Position numbers and translations under genes: made by a program. This document shows positions 8,054 to 19,820 of a stretch of 37,243 bases of DNA, piece by piece. Each line of letters opens with the position of its first letter. Position 1 is the first letter of the stretch. The stretch is from Deltaproteobacteria bacterium (lineage in GTDB: Bacteria; Myxococcota_A; Polyangia; Haliangiales; Haliangiaceae), in assembly GCA_021413675.1 (NCBI GenBank), contig JAIOQA010000415.1, forward strand, positions 1-37,243. The letters run 5' to 3'. The notes below the pieces were generated by a model. That model was not told the origin of the DNA and searched no databases. It saw only the letters and a program-made list of their open reading frames with translations.

Positions 8054-8119
8054 ATGTCGTCGATGCGCGCCGCTGCGGCCGTGCTGGCTATCGCCAGTGG
8101 CGGCCTGTCGCGCGCGTAG
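8054..8119 (+). CDS. possible Ala-rich leader peptide (21 aa)
   Basis: The ORF reads ATG to TAG with 21 codons, seven of them Ala, including four in a row (codons 6-9: GCC GCT GCG GCC). It lies between a well-spaced promoter and an alanyl-tRNA synthetase gene, the position of an attenuator leader peptide. The predicted transcription start coincides with its ATG, so it would be leaderless. Codons 15-17 carry GTGGCGGC (8097-8104), which is complementary to 8137-8144 in the downstream hairpin. Against this: Ala is the commonest residue in such genomes, and the peptide also resembles a decayed signal peptide. Confidence 0.35.
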   Translation: MSSMRAAAAVLAIASGGLSRA

Positions 8120-8135
8120 TCTGACGCTCGCCGCT

Positions 8136-8162
8136 CGCCGCCACCCGACAACTCGGGCGGCG
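8136..8162 (+). promoter_or_regulatory. leader hairpin, possible attenuator or anti-attenuator pair
   Basis: CCCGA (8144-8148) pairs with TCGGG (8153-8157) around a CAAC loop. The stem continues below a 3-nt bulge with CGCCG (8136-8140) against CGGCG (8158-8162). The left arm GCCGCCAC (8137-8144) can instead pair perfectly with GTGGCGGC (8097-8104) inside the leader ORF, so two exclusive folds exist. No T-run follows, so intrinsic termination would be weak. It could also act as a plain terminator of the upstream gene. Confidence 0.35.
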
Positions 8163-8203
8163 CGCGACGCACCAGCGTGGCCGCTCGGAAAGGACCGACC
8201 GCC

Positions 8204-9958
8204 ATGCAACGCCCCATCACGTCATCGCACCTGCGCGCGCGCTTCCTCGCGTTCTTCGAGGACAAGCGCCACGTCGCCATCCCGTCGGCGCCGCTGGTGC
8301 CCGCGAACGATCCGACCGTGCTGTTCACGACCGCCGGGATGCATCCGCTCGTGCCGTACCTGCTCGGCGCGCCCCACCCCGCCGGCACGCGCCTGGTCGA
8401 CGTGCAGAAGTGCGTCCGCACCGGCGACATCGACGCGGTCGGTGACGACACCCACCTGACGTTCTTCGAGATGCTCGGCAACTGGTCGCTCGGCGACTAC
8501 TACCGCGACGACGCGATCCGCTGGTCGTTCGAGTTCCTGACCGCGCCCGCGTGGCTCGGCCTGCCGCTCGCGCGCCTCGGCGTGACCTGCTTCGCGGGCG
8601 ACGATCGCGTGCCGATCGATCGCGACTCGGCGCGCCTCTGGGAGGCGCTCGGGATCGCGCCCGCGCGCATCCAGTTCCTCGGTCGCGACGACAACTGGTG
8701 GGGTCCGGCCGGGCGCACCGGCCCGTGCGGCCCGGACACCGAGATCTTCTACTGGGTCGGCGACGCGCCGGCGCCCGACACGCTCGACGTCGCGGACCGG
8801 CGCTGGGTCGAGATCTGGAACAACGTCTTCATGGGCCACGCGCAGACCGCGGCGGGCGAGATCGTCCCGCTCGCGCGCGTCAACATCGACACCGGCATGG
8901 GCCTCGAGCGCACGCTGGTCGCGCTCGGCGGGCTGTCCTCGGTCTACGAGATCGACACCGTCCAGCCGCTGCACGCGTGCCTGCGCGCGCTCGCGGTTCA
9001 CCCCGACGAGCGCGCGCTGCGCATCGTGACCGATCACCTGCGCGCGGCGTGCTTCCTGATCGCCGACGGCGTGGCGCCGTCGAACAAGGACCGCGGCTAC
9101 GTGCTGCGCCGGCTGCTCCGCCGCAGCATCGTGTTCGCGCGCCAGCTCGGCCTGCCGGCGGACTGGTACGCGCGCGGGCTCGCGCGCCTCGTCGACGCCC
9201 TCGGCGCGACCTACCCCGAGCTGACCGGGCCGATCGCGCCGGTGATCGCCGAGGAGGTGAGCCGCTTCGAGCGCACGATCGCGGCGGGCCTGCGCGAGAT
9301 CGCGCGGCGGCCCGCGCTCGACGGCGCGGTCGCGTTCGATCTGTTCCAGACCCACGGCTTTCCGCTCGAGCTGATCCGCGAGATCGCGGCGGCGTCGGGC
9401 AAGCCCGTCGACGAGACCGGCTTCGCGCGCGAGCTGGAACGCCATCGCGAACGCTCGCGCACGGTCGCGGCGGGCGCGTTCGCGGGCGGCCTCGCGGATC
9501 ACGGCGAGCAGCTCGTCCGCTACCATACGCTGACCCACCTCCTGCAGGCGGCGCTGCGCGAGGTGCTCGGCGCGCACGTCATCCAGCGCGGCTCGAACAT
9601 CACCCACGAGCGTCTGCGCTTCGACTTCTCGCACGACGGCAAGCCCGCGCCGGCGGAGCTCGCGCAGGTCGAGGCGCGCGTCAACGCGTGGCTCGCGCGC
9701 GACCTCGTCGTCGAGCGCGCGACCATGACCGAGCCCGAGGCCCGGGCGCAGGGCGCGATCGGCGCGTTCGGCGAGCGCTACGGCGAGACCGTGTCGGTCT
9801 ACACCGTCCGCGATCCCGCCACCGACGAGGTCGTGAGCCGCGAGTTCTGCGGCGGCCCGCACGTCACCGCGACCCGCGCGCTCGTCGGCCAGTTCCGCAT
9901 CCTGCGCGAGCAGGCCGTCGCCACCGGCGTGCGGCGGATCAAGGCGGTGCTGGCCTGA
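8204..9958 (+). CDS. alaS: short-form alanyl-tRNA synthetase (lacks C-terminal DHHA1/C-Ala domain)
   Basis: This 584-residue enzyme attaches alanine to tRNA-Ala. AAGGA (8190-8194) precedes the ATG at 8204; the GTG at 8177 is a poorer choice. The N-terminal class II catalytic core is clear (LFTTAGMHPLVPYLLG, NWWGPAGRTGPCGPDTEIFYW, NIDTGMGLERTL), followed by the tRNA-recognition segment (LRIVTDHLRAACFLIADGVAPS, RGYVLRRLLRRS). The editing domain keeps its metal site: H441-x3-H445 (HTLTH) and C549-x3-H553 (CGGPH). The protein stops right after the editing domain (GVRRIKAVLA), where usual AlaRS of about 870 residues continue into the coiled-coil/DHHA1/C-Ala region. The end is a clean stop followed within 10 bp by the next gene, not an obvious truncation. 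It could be the cell's only AlaRS or a second copy. An Ala-rich leader ORF lies upstream. Confidence 0.85.
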   Translation: MQRPITSSHLRARFLAFFEDKRHVAIPSAPLVPANDPTVLFTTAGMHPLVPYLLGAPHPAGTRLVDVQKCVRTGDIDAVGDDTHLTFFEMLGNWSLGDYYRDDAIRWSFEFLTAPAWLGLPLARLGVTCFAGDDRVPIDRDSARLWEALGIAPARIQFLGRDDNWWGPAGRTGPCGPDTEIFYWVGDAPAPDTLDVADRRWVEIWNNVFMGHAQTAAGEIVPLARVNIDTGMGLERTLVALGGLSSVYEIDTVQPLHACLRALAVHPDERALRIVTDHLRAACFLIADGVAPSNKDRGYVLRRLLRRSIVFARQLGLPADWYARGLARLVDALGATYPELTGPIAPVIAEEVSRFERTIAAGLREIARRPALDGAVAFDLFQTHGFPLELIREIAAASGKPVDETGFARELERHRERSRTVAAGAFAGGLADHGEQLVRYHTLTHLLQAALREVLGAHVIQRGSNITHERLRFDFSHDGKPAPAELAQVEARVNAWLARDLVVERATMTEPEARAQGAIGAFGERYGETVSVYTVRDPATDEVVSREFCGGPHVTATRALVGQFRILREQAVATGVRRIKAVLA

Positions 9959-9967
9959 CCGCCGGCG

Positions 9968-12283
<2,316 letters not shown>

Positions 12284-12865
12284 TGACGGCCTCCGAGAGA
12301 TGCGATCACAGGACGCGACACGGCGATCGACCGCACCGCTGGCTGCGCGAGCGCTGCGCGCGATCCAGGACGCGGCCGGACGGCCCCCGATCAACTTTGT
12401 CCGGGCGACGAGCAAAGTGTCACCGCCGCGAATCTCAGTCAAACCAAATCTCCTCTAAAAAACAGAGGCTTGAGAGACGATTTCGCAACCGGCATCGCAA
12501 TCGCGAGTTGTTTCCGACTTCTTTCGATGATCGAACAAAGTCATGAAATCCGGCGCCATCGGCGCGCGGCCTGAACCCTCGCCCCTCGACATGGAGGCCG
12601 GCGTACGGTCCGGCGCCGCGGTGTTCGTTCCGGGGGGCCGCGCGCGGTGCGTCGGGCTGGCGCGCCGCGTGTCGGACTGGCGCGTGTCGCGCCCAGCTGG
12701 CGCACGATCGGGTGTGCGGAACTGGCCTGTTGACCGAAGTCGCGCGGGAATGGCGTCAGTGTCATCGCATTGCATTCGCGTGCGCTTGCCTGGCTTTCAC
12801 GCGAGCAGCTAAGTCAGGGCGCGCGCTCCAACCGCGAGCGCGCCGCAAAACACCGGAGGAGATCA
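12284..12865 (+). other. 582-bp divergent intergenic region between di-haem gene and SusC gene
   Basis: No gene is supported here. 12390-12545 is markedly AT-richer than the neighbourhood and probably holds promoters. It contains a small perfect hairpin, CCTCT-loop-AGAGG (12452-12468), and three copies of the 9-mer ACTTTGYYC: 12394-12402 forward, 12410-12418 reverse and 12533-12541 reverse. The first two form an inverted repeat. 12545-12800 is GC-rich and featureless to me; the 89-codon ORF there has no convincing coding character. GGAGGA (12855-12860) is the SusC ribosome-binding site. Confidence 0.45.
12394..12418 (+). promoter_or_regulatory. inverted repeat, possible operator (ACTTTG...CAAAGT)
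   Basis: ACTTTGTCC (12394-12402) faces GAGCAAAGT (12410-12418), giving a palindrome with a centre-to-centre distance of about 16 bp. A third half-site, GAACAAAGT, lies at 12533-12541. The sites are in the divergent promoter region about 110 bp upstream of the di-haem gene. No regulator is identified. Confidence 0.3.
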
Positions 12866-15800
12866 ATGCTCGAGCGAAGGCTACTGCCGCTCGCGTTGAC
12901 GCTCGTGATCGGCGTGGTCATCACCACGCCGAGATCAGCGCACGCGCAGCCGACCCGCACCGTCACCGGTGTCGTCGTCGACAACGACGCCGGCACCGGC
13001 GTGGCGAACGCCGCGATCCAGGTGAAGGACGCACCGACGCCAGCCATCCAGACCGGCGCCGATGGCGCCTTCGCGATCGCGAAGGCCCCCGTCGGTGACA
13101 TCGTGCTGCAGATCGCCGCGGACACCTACGCGCCCCTCGAGATCACCGTGAAGGCGGGCAAGACCAGCACGGTGGTCGCGATCTACTTGCAGAAGAAGAC
13201 GCCGCTGCCGCCCGCGACGCGCGTGATCAGCGGCCTCGTCCGCGACGGCGCCACCAACGCGCCGCTCGCCGGCGCCATCGTCAAGGTCCAGGGCACCGAG
13301 CTCGGCGCGACCACCGATGACGACGGCGTCTTCGTCATCCCCTCGGTGGCGGCCGCCGACGTGGTGCTCGAGATCGCCGCCGCCGATCACAACGCCACGG
13401 TGACCACCGTGCCCTCGACCGCGAGCTCGACCCGGGTCGCGCTCGCCCCGACCACGCCGCCGCCCCCGCCGGTGGAGACGCCGGTCGCGCCGACCAGCCG
13501 GACCGTGCGCGGCAAGGTCACCGAGGACGCCTCGGGTGATCCGGTGCCCGGCGCCGCCGTCACGCTGGTGGGCACCACGAACACCGTGCTCACCGACGAG
13601 ACCGGCGCCTTCGCGATCGAGGGCGTGCCGCTCACCGACGTCAGCCTCGCGGTCGAGGCCGGCGGCTTCAAGACCGTCACCCTGCGCGCGCCAGCCACCG
13701 TCGACGCCATCGACGCGCGCCTCGCGTTCGCCGCCTCCGAGGAGGTCTTCGTCGAGGGCCGCGCGCCGGTCATCATGAAGTCCAACCTCGCCAACGGCGC
13801 CTCGGTCGTCAACGACGCCGACCTCAACCGGGTCTCGGCCCCGACGCTCGACTCGGCGCTGCAGGGCAAGATCTCCGGCGCCAACATCCAGTACAACTCG
13901 GGCGCGCCGGGCGGCGGCGCCCAGCTCCGGCTGCGCGGCATCTCGACCATCAATGGCCAGTCCTCGCCGCTGTACGTCGTCGATGGCGTCATCGTCTCGA
14001 ACACCGCGATCTCCTCGGGCGCCAACGCGATCACCGGCGCGGCTGCGGGCGGCAACGCCTCGGCCCAGGACAACCCGGTCAACCGCATCGCCGACCTCAA
14101 CCCCAACGACATCGAGAGCGTCGAGGTCCTGAAGGGCGCCGCGGCCGGCGCGCTGTACGGCTCGAAGGCCGCCAACGGCGTCGTCGTGATCACGACCAAG
14201 CACGGCCGCGGCGGCAAGAACAAGGTCTCCGTCACGCAGCGCTTCGGCATGGCGACGACCGCCAACCACCTCGGCTCGCGCACCTTCAAGAGCGCGGCGG
14301 AGGTGATGGCCGCCTATCCCGACAACGCCACCGCGCTCGCGGCGTTCAAGGAGGGCCGGACCTACGATCACGAGGCCGAGGTCGAGCAGGTGAAGGTCGC
14401 GACCGAGACCGTCGCCAGCGCCTCGGGCGGCAACGCGGTCGGCAGTTACTTCGGCTCGATGCTCGTGCGCGACGAGCCCGGCGTCGTCATCGGCACCGGC
14501 TACCAGAAGCAGTCCGGCCGCCTCGGCATCAACTACGACTTCGGCAAGCGCCTCAAGGTGGCGGTCAGCGCCAACGTCCTGCACTCGACCTCGGACCGCG
14601 GTCTCACCAACAACGACAACACCGGCACGTCGGAGTACGTCGTGCTGTCGTCGACGCCGAGCTTCTTCAACCTCCAGCAGAGCGCGAGCGGCCTGTTCCC
14701 GCGTAACCCGTTCGTCGGGTCGGGCGCCAACCCGCTGCAAACCGTGGCGCTGCTCCGCAACCAGGAGGACGTCTGGCGCCTGATCGGCGCGTCCAACGTC
14801 AACCTCGATGCCTGGCACGCCGATCACCAGGCCGTCACGCTGCAGGCCAACTACGGCTTCGACTGGTTCCGCCAGCGCAACGACCTCCTGTCGCCGCCCG
14901 AGCTGTTCTTCGAGCCCACGGTCGATGGCCTCGCCGGCACGTCGATCGATGCCAACTCGTCGAACCTCAACTGGAACGTGGGCGGCTCGGCGGTGTGGGC
15001 GTACGAACCGGCCGATCAGAAGTGGAAGAGCGCGCTGACCGGTGGCTTCACGATCGAGAACTCCGATCTCGCCAGCGTCTACGTCGTCGCGCAGAACCTC
15101 ACCGCGGGCCAGCCCAACGTCGACTCGGGGACCTCGATCGGCGTGCAAGAGAATCGCGTGCGCACGCGCGACCAGGGCCTGTACCTGCAGGAGGAGGTCG
15201 CCGCGCTGAACCGCCGCCTCTCGGTGCTGGCCGGGCTCCTCGGCGAGCGCTCGAGCCTCAACGGCAACCCCGACAAGTTCTATCTGTTCCCCAAGCTCGC
15301 GGCGACCTACGAGGTGCCCGGGCTCGAGAAGCAGCTCGACCTGCTGCGCCTCCGCGGCGCCTACGGCGAGGCCGGCAACCGGCCGAACTACGGCCAGAAG
15401 TTCACGCCGCTCAACGCCACCGGCAACATCGGCGGCAACGCCGGCATCGTCGTCGGCGGTGGCGCCGGCGATCCCAACATCGCGCCCGAGCGCCAGCGCG
15501 AGGTCGAGCTGGGCGTGGACGTCGCCGCCAAGAACAACCGCGCCGTGCTCGAGCTCACCGCCTACCAGCGCGACATCCGCGATCTGCTGCTGCAGCGCAC
15601 GCTGGCGCCCTCGACCGGGTTCACCACGCAGTTCTTCAACGGCGGCTCGATGCGCAACCGCGGCCTCGAGGCCGCGCTCCAGGTCGTGCCCGTCGACGGT
15701 CCGGTCGAGTGGACCTCACGCGCGATCCTCACGCTCAACCGCTCGACGATCACCAGCCTGCCCGACGGCATCCCGTACTTCGACATCACGGCCGCGGGGT

Positions 15801-16363
15801 TCGGCACCGGCCTCGGCGCGTATCGCATCGAGCCCGGCAAGTCGGCCACGCAGATCGTCGCGACCGTCGATGGCATGGGCACGGTCAAGCCGGTCGGCAA
15901 CGGCGAGCCCACGTTCCGCGTCGGCTTCGCCAACAACCTCCGGTACAAGAGCGTCGGGTTGACCTCGCTGATCGACTGGCAGCAGGGCTCGAACATCGTC
16001 AACCTGACCCGCCTGCTCTACGACTTCGGCCAGGTCAGCCCCGACTACGTCGGCGCCGGCGAGGCCCGCCTCGCGAAGTTCAACGACGGCGACGCGCGCC
16101 CGTACATCGAGAGCGCGACCTTCGTGAAGCTGCGCGAGATCTCGGTGTTCTGGGATCTGCCCCAGCGGTGGTCGCACGCGATCGGCCCGGTCGACACGCT
16201 GCGCCTCAGCCTGTCCGGCCGCAACCTGCTCACGTTCACCAGCTACAGCGGCCTCGATCCCGAGGTCTCCAACTTCGGCAACCAGCCGATCGGCCGCAAC
16301 TACGATGTTGCCCCCTACCCGCCCAGCCGGAGCTTCTGGCTGTCGCTGGACGCCGGGTTCTGA
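12866..16363 (+). CDS. SusC/RagA-type TonB-linked outer membrane protein
   Basis: This 1165-residue protein has its ATG preceded by GGAGGA (12855-12860). Residues 1-27 are a Sec signal peptide ending SAHA. Three CarboxypepD_reg-like beta domains follow in tandem (about 31-110, 115-195 and 205-290), each with the pattern V(T/S/R)G.V...G..(V/L).(N/G)A......TD..G.F.I. The TonB plug comes next (ALQGKISGANIQ, RLRGISTINGQSSPLYVVDGV, DIESVEVLKGAAAGALYGSKAANGVVVITTK), which is the SusC/RagA signature. A long beta-barrel follows, ending in an aromatic residue (SLDAGF). The family imports glycans or peptides with a SusD partner, which follows 11 bp later. Most SusC have a single N-terminal CarboxypepD_reg domain, so three is unusual. 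TonB-ExbBD must be encoded elsewhere. Confidence 0.93.
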   Translation: MLERRLLPLALTLVIGVVITTPRSAHAQPTRTVTGVVVDNDAGTGVANAAIQVKDAPTPAIQTGADGAFAIAKAPVGDIVLQIAADTYAPLEITVKAGKTSTVVAIYLQKKTPLPPATRVISGLVRDGATNAPLAGAIVKVQGTELGATTDDDGVFVIPSVAAADVVLEIAAADHNATVTTVPSTASSTRVALAPTTPPPPPVETPVAPTSRTVRGKVTEDASGDPVPGAAVTLVGTTNTVLTDETGAFAIEGVPLTDVSLAVEAGGFKTVTLRAPATVDAIDARLAFAASEEVFVEGRAPVIMKSNLANGASVVNDADLNRVSAPTLDSALQGKISGANIQYNSGAPGGGAQLRLRGISTINGQSSPLYVVDGVIVSNTAISSGANAITGAAAGGNASAQDNPVNRIADLNPNDIESVEVLKGAAAGALYGSKAANGVVVITTKHGRGGKNKVSVTQRFGMATTANHLGSRTFKSAAEVMAAYPDNATALAAFKEGRTYDHEAEVEQVKVATETVASASGGNAVGSYFGSMLVRDEPGVVIGTGYQKQSGRLGINYDFGKRLKVAVSANVLHSTSDRGLTNNDNTGTSEYVVLSSTPSFFNLQQSASGLFPRNPFVGSGANPLQTVALLRNQEDVWRLIGASNVNLDAWHADHQAVTLQANYGFDWFRQRNDLLSPPELFFEPTVDGLAGTSIDANSSNLNWNVGGSAVWAYEPADQKWKSALTGGFTIENSDLASVYVVAQNLTAGQPNVDSGTSIGVQENRVRTRDQGLYLQEEVAALNRRLSVLAGLLGERSSLNGNPDKFYLFPKLAATYEVPGLEKQLDLLRLRGAYGEAGNRPNYGQKFTPLNATGNIGGNAGIVVGGGAGDPNIAPERQREVELGVDVAAKNNRAVLELTAYQRDIRDLLLQRTLAPSTGFTTQFFNGGSMRNRGLEAALQVVPVDGPVEWTSRAILTLNRSTITSLPDGIPYFDITAAGFGTGLGAYRIEPGKSATQIVATVDGMGTVKPVGNGEPTFRVGFANNLRYKSVGLTSLIDWQQGSNIVNLTRLLYDFGQVSPDYVGAGEARLAKFNDGDARPYIESATFVKLREISVFWDLPQRWSHAIGPVDTLRLSLSGRNLLTFTSYSGLDPEVSNFGNQPIGRNYDVAPYPPSRSFWLSLDAGF

Positions 16364-16374
16364 GGAGGACGACC

Positions 16375-17724
<1,350 letters not shown>

Positions 17725-17728
17725 CCAG

Positions 17729-18613
17729 CTAGCGGAGGTGCTTCTTGAAGAAGGCCATCGTGCGCGACCACGCGAGCACGGCGGCCTTCTCGTCGTAGCG
17801 GGGCGTCGTGTCGTTGTGGAACCCGTGCTGCGTGCCGGGATAGGTGAACGCCTGGTAGCTCACCTTGCTGGCGTCGAGCGCGGCCTTGTAGTCAGGCCAC
17901 GCGCCGTTCACGCGGTCATCGGTCTCGGCGAAGTGCAGCAGCAGCGGCGCCTTGATCGCCGCGGCGTCGGCCGCGCTCACGCCGGTGCCGTAGAACGGGA
18001 CCGCCGCCTTCAGGTACGGCAGCCTGGCGGCGAACACGTTGCAGACGCCGCCGCCGAAGCAGAAGCCGACGGCGCCGAGCTTGCCCGCGTCCTTGCGCGC
18101 GTGGACGAAGTCCGCGGCGGCGAGCAGATCCGCGGTGCGCTTGTCCGGATCGAGCTTGGCGAACAGCTCGCGGGCCTTGTCCTCGTCGCCCGGGTAGCCG
18201 CCGAGCGGCGTGAGCGCGTCGGGCGCGAACGCGAGGTAGCCGGCGACCGCGAGCCGCCGCGCGACATCCTCGATGTACGGGTTGAGCCCGCGGTTCTCGT
18301 GGATGACCACGACCGCCGGCACCTTGCCGCGGCGCTTCGCGGGTAGCGCGAGGTAGCCGCGCATCGGCCCCGAGCCTTGCGGCGACGGGTACTCGATCCG
18401 CTCGGTCTTGATCCGCTTGTCGGTCGCCGCGACCTGCTCGGCCCACGCGAAGTTGGGCTCGAGGCTCGCGAGGATCGCCGCCGCGGTCACGCCGCCGACG
18501 GCGAACTTCCCGAGGCGATCGAGGAAGTCGCGCCGCGACAGCGCGCCGTGGACGAAGCCGTCGAACAGCGAGAGGACCTCGGGCGGATAGTCGCTGGCTT
18601 GCTTGCGGGTCAT
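17729..18613 (-). CDS. dienelactone hydrolase family protein, Tat-exported
   Basis: This 294-residue alpha/beta hydrolase has its start placed at the ATG complementary to 18611-18613, with GGAGG (18622-18626) 8 nt upstream; the frame stays open further but without an RBS. The twin-arginine motif SRRDFL (26-31) and hydrophobic GVTAAAILASL suggest folded export through Tat. The catalytic triad of the dienelactone hydrolase family is present: nucleophile C185 in GFCFGGG, D232/D233 in ETDDRVN, and H263 in TQHGFHND. Known members hydrolyse cyclic or linear esters; the substrate here is not predictable. A broken copy of the first 81 bases of this gene lies at 19569-19650. Confidence 0.9.
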   Translation of the reverse strand: MTRKQASDYPPEVLSLFDGFVHGALSRRDFLDRLGKFAVGGVTAAAILASLEPNFAWAEQVAATDKRIKTERIEYPSPQGSGPMRGYLALPAKRRGKVPAVVVIHENRGLNPYIEDVARRLAVAGYLAFAPDALTPLGGYPGDEDKARELFAKLDPDKRTADLLAAADFVHARKDAGKLGAVGFCFGGGVCNVFAARLPYLKAAVPFYGTGVSAADAAAIKAPLLLHFAETDDRVNGAWPDYKAALDASKVSYQAFTYPGTQHGFHNDTTPRYDEKAAVLAWSRTMAFFKKHLR

Positions 18614-18659
18614 GGAACGCGCCTCCGGGCCGCGGCGGGCCACGGCGCAGGGTATCTCA

Positions 18660-18765
18660 GAGGCTGTCATCCTTTCGGATGACAGCCTCCCTTCGATCGA
18701 TCGGCCCGCGCGAGGACGCGCAGCCCGCTCTCATCCGGAACCGGAGCCGGCTCACTTCGTTCGCC
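18660..18765 (-). repeat. structured 3' element, copy 2 (R2)
   Basis: Read on the minus strand it starts directly after the TGA (18768-18766) of the CBM20 gene. First comes the stem-loop GGC-GA-AC-GAA-GT-GA-GCC (18765-18749). After a 21-nt linker comes the 33-nt block identical to copy 1 (18727-18695), 5 nt, then a perfect 13-bp hairpin (18689-18677 with 18672-18660) with a GAAA tetraloop on this strand. Element lengths match copy 1 almost base for base. The stems differ by paired changes, which points to a conserved RNA or single-stranded DNA structure rather than a conserved sequence. Confidence 0.8.
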
Positions 18766-19431
18766 TCAGCGCCACGCGGTGGCGATGCGCGCCGCCGCCT
18801 TCACCGTGCGGTTGTCGCCGCCCTCCCAGATCACCTCACCGGAGGCGCGCCGCTGCAAGAACTTGAACGCCAGAGGCGTGCCGGGCGCGACATCCAGGGA
18901 GACCGACCACGTGTCGCCCGTGCGCGCGAGCGGGATGGCGTGGCCTGGGTCCCAGTCGCCGAGATAGGGCTCGCTGCCGCAGACCATCACCTCGGTGTCC
19001 TCGTCGACCGCGACGCCGGTGAGCTCGAGCGTGACGGCGCGGTCACCGGACGGCGCCGTGAGCGCGGACGGCTCGGTGGTTGCCGGCGGGGGAGAGGCCG
19101 GCGCGGCGCTGGCAGCGACCGCCGCCGGCACCGTGGGCGATGGCGTGGCCAGCTGCGACGGCGCGACGACCGGCGGCGGCGCGACGACCGACTCGGTCGC
19201 CTTCGTCGTCGCCCCGACGAGGAACTCGAGCCGCGCGTCGACCGCGGTGAGGCGATCGCCGAGGCCCGACAGGGCGGCGCGGAACGCGCGCACCTGCGCG
19301 TGGTCGTACGCCGGGAGCTCGGCGAGGCCCGCGCGGGCGAGCGCGGCCTCGAGCATCGTCTCGGCCGAGTAGTAGTCATAGCGGAGCCGCAACGCGGCCG
19401 TGAGTTCTTCCCGTTCGACGCGGTTGGACAT
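18766..19431 (-). CDS. CBM20 starch-binding domain protein, cytoplasmic
   Basis: This 221-residue protein has GGAGG (19441-19445 complement) 9 nt before its ATG. Residues 1-75 are helical (LRLRYDYYSAETMLEAALARAG; FRAALSGLGDRLTAVDARLEFLVG, possibly a coiled coil). Residues about 76-130 are an Ala/Pro/Thr linker. Residues about 130-221 are a CBM20 domain (VTLELTGV, SEPYLGDWDPGHAIPL, WSVSLDVAPGTPLAFKFLQR, VIWEGGDNRTV), including the conserved Trp residues that stack on alpha-glucan. There is no signal peptide and no catalytic domain, so it probably binds glycogen or starch inside the cell, perhaps as a scaffold or sensor. It is near the SusC/SusD pair but on the other strand. Confidence 0.85.
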   Translation of the reverse strand: MSNRVEREELTAALRLRYDYYSAETMLEAALARAGLAELPAYDHAQVRAFRAALSGLGDRLTAVDARLEFLVGATTKATESVVAPPPVVAPSQLATPSPTVPAAVAASAAPASPPPATTEPSALTAPSGDRAVTLELTGVAVDEDTEVMVCGSEPYLGDWDPGHAIPLARTGDTWSVSLDVAPGTPLAFKFLQRRASGEVIWEGGDNRTVKAAARIATAWR

Positions 19432-19553
19432 GACACTGGCCCTCCGCTCAAAACCCTACCTCGGTCGATGCCAGTCGAGGGTGCGATCCTGCGGTGAGCC
19501 AGATTCCGGATGATCATTGACGCGAGATGCGTCGATGCGTCGACTTCGTCGCC

Positions 19554-19650
19554 TCAACGCCCGTCGCACCGCGACAGCGCGCCGTGGACGAAGCCGTCGA
19601 ACAGCGAGAGGACCTCGGGCGGGTTAGTCGCTGGCTTGCTTGCGGGTCAT
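19554..19650 (-). pseudogene. broken duplicate of the 5' end of the dienelactone hydrolase gene
   Basis: 19569-19650 repeats 18533-18613 almost exactly. It begins with ATG and the same first eight codons (MTRKQASD), then a small change (TAAC for TAT) creates an immediate TAA stop and a +1 shift. The shifted frame would continue as PPEVLSLFDGF...HGALSR and then CDGR before a TGA (19556-19554). That TGA is followed by GGCGACGAAGTCG, similar to the beginning of the R1/R2 element. The fragment cannot encode the enzyme. Confidence 0.85.
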
Positions 19651-19820
19651 CGCGTCCGCCTCGACCGGCGCGTGAACGCTGCCGGTCTGTGTAGGTCATC
19701 ACGGTGCCCGTGCTCGCAGTACCAGTAGCTCCCCGCGCGCTACGGGCCACGCCTCGGCGACCATCTTTGCCGAGGAGCCGGCGCGCGTCGCGCCGCGAAT
19801 CCGCGCTACCGTGCGCGTGG
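19651..19820 (+). promoter_or_regulatory. upstream region of the MNIO operon, with hairpin and -10-like box
   Basis: There is a 7-bp hairpin, CCTCGGC (19752-19758) with GCCGAGG (19769-19775). A TACCGT box (19807-19812) lies 8 nt before the ATG at 19821. No Shine-Dalgarno sequence precedes that ATG, so the first gene of the operon may be translated from a leaderless transcript. No -35 box at the correct distance is evident. No other gene is supported in this stretch. Confidence 0.35.

Noticed and set aside
12543..12812. 89-codon ORF between the di-haem and SusC genes
   Set aside because: No RBS, no recognisable motif and random-looking composition in a promoter-type region.
14995..16374. Possible extension of the SusD gene upstream inside the SusC gene
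   Set aside because: The frame is open but Arg-rich and out of phase with SusC. A clear RBS and lipoprotein signal define the start at 16375.
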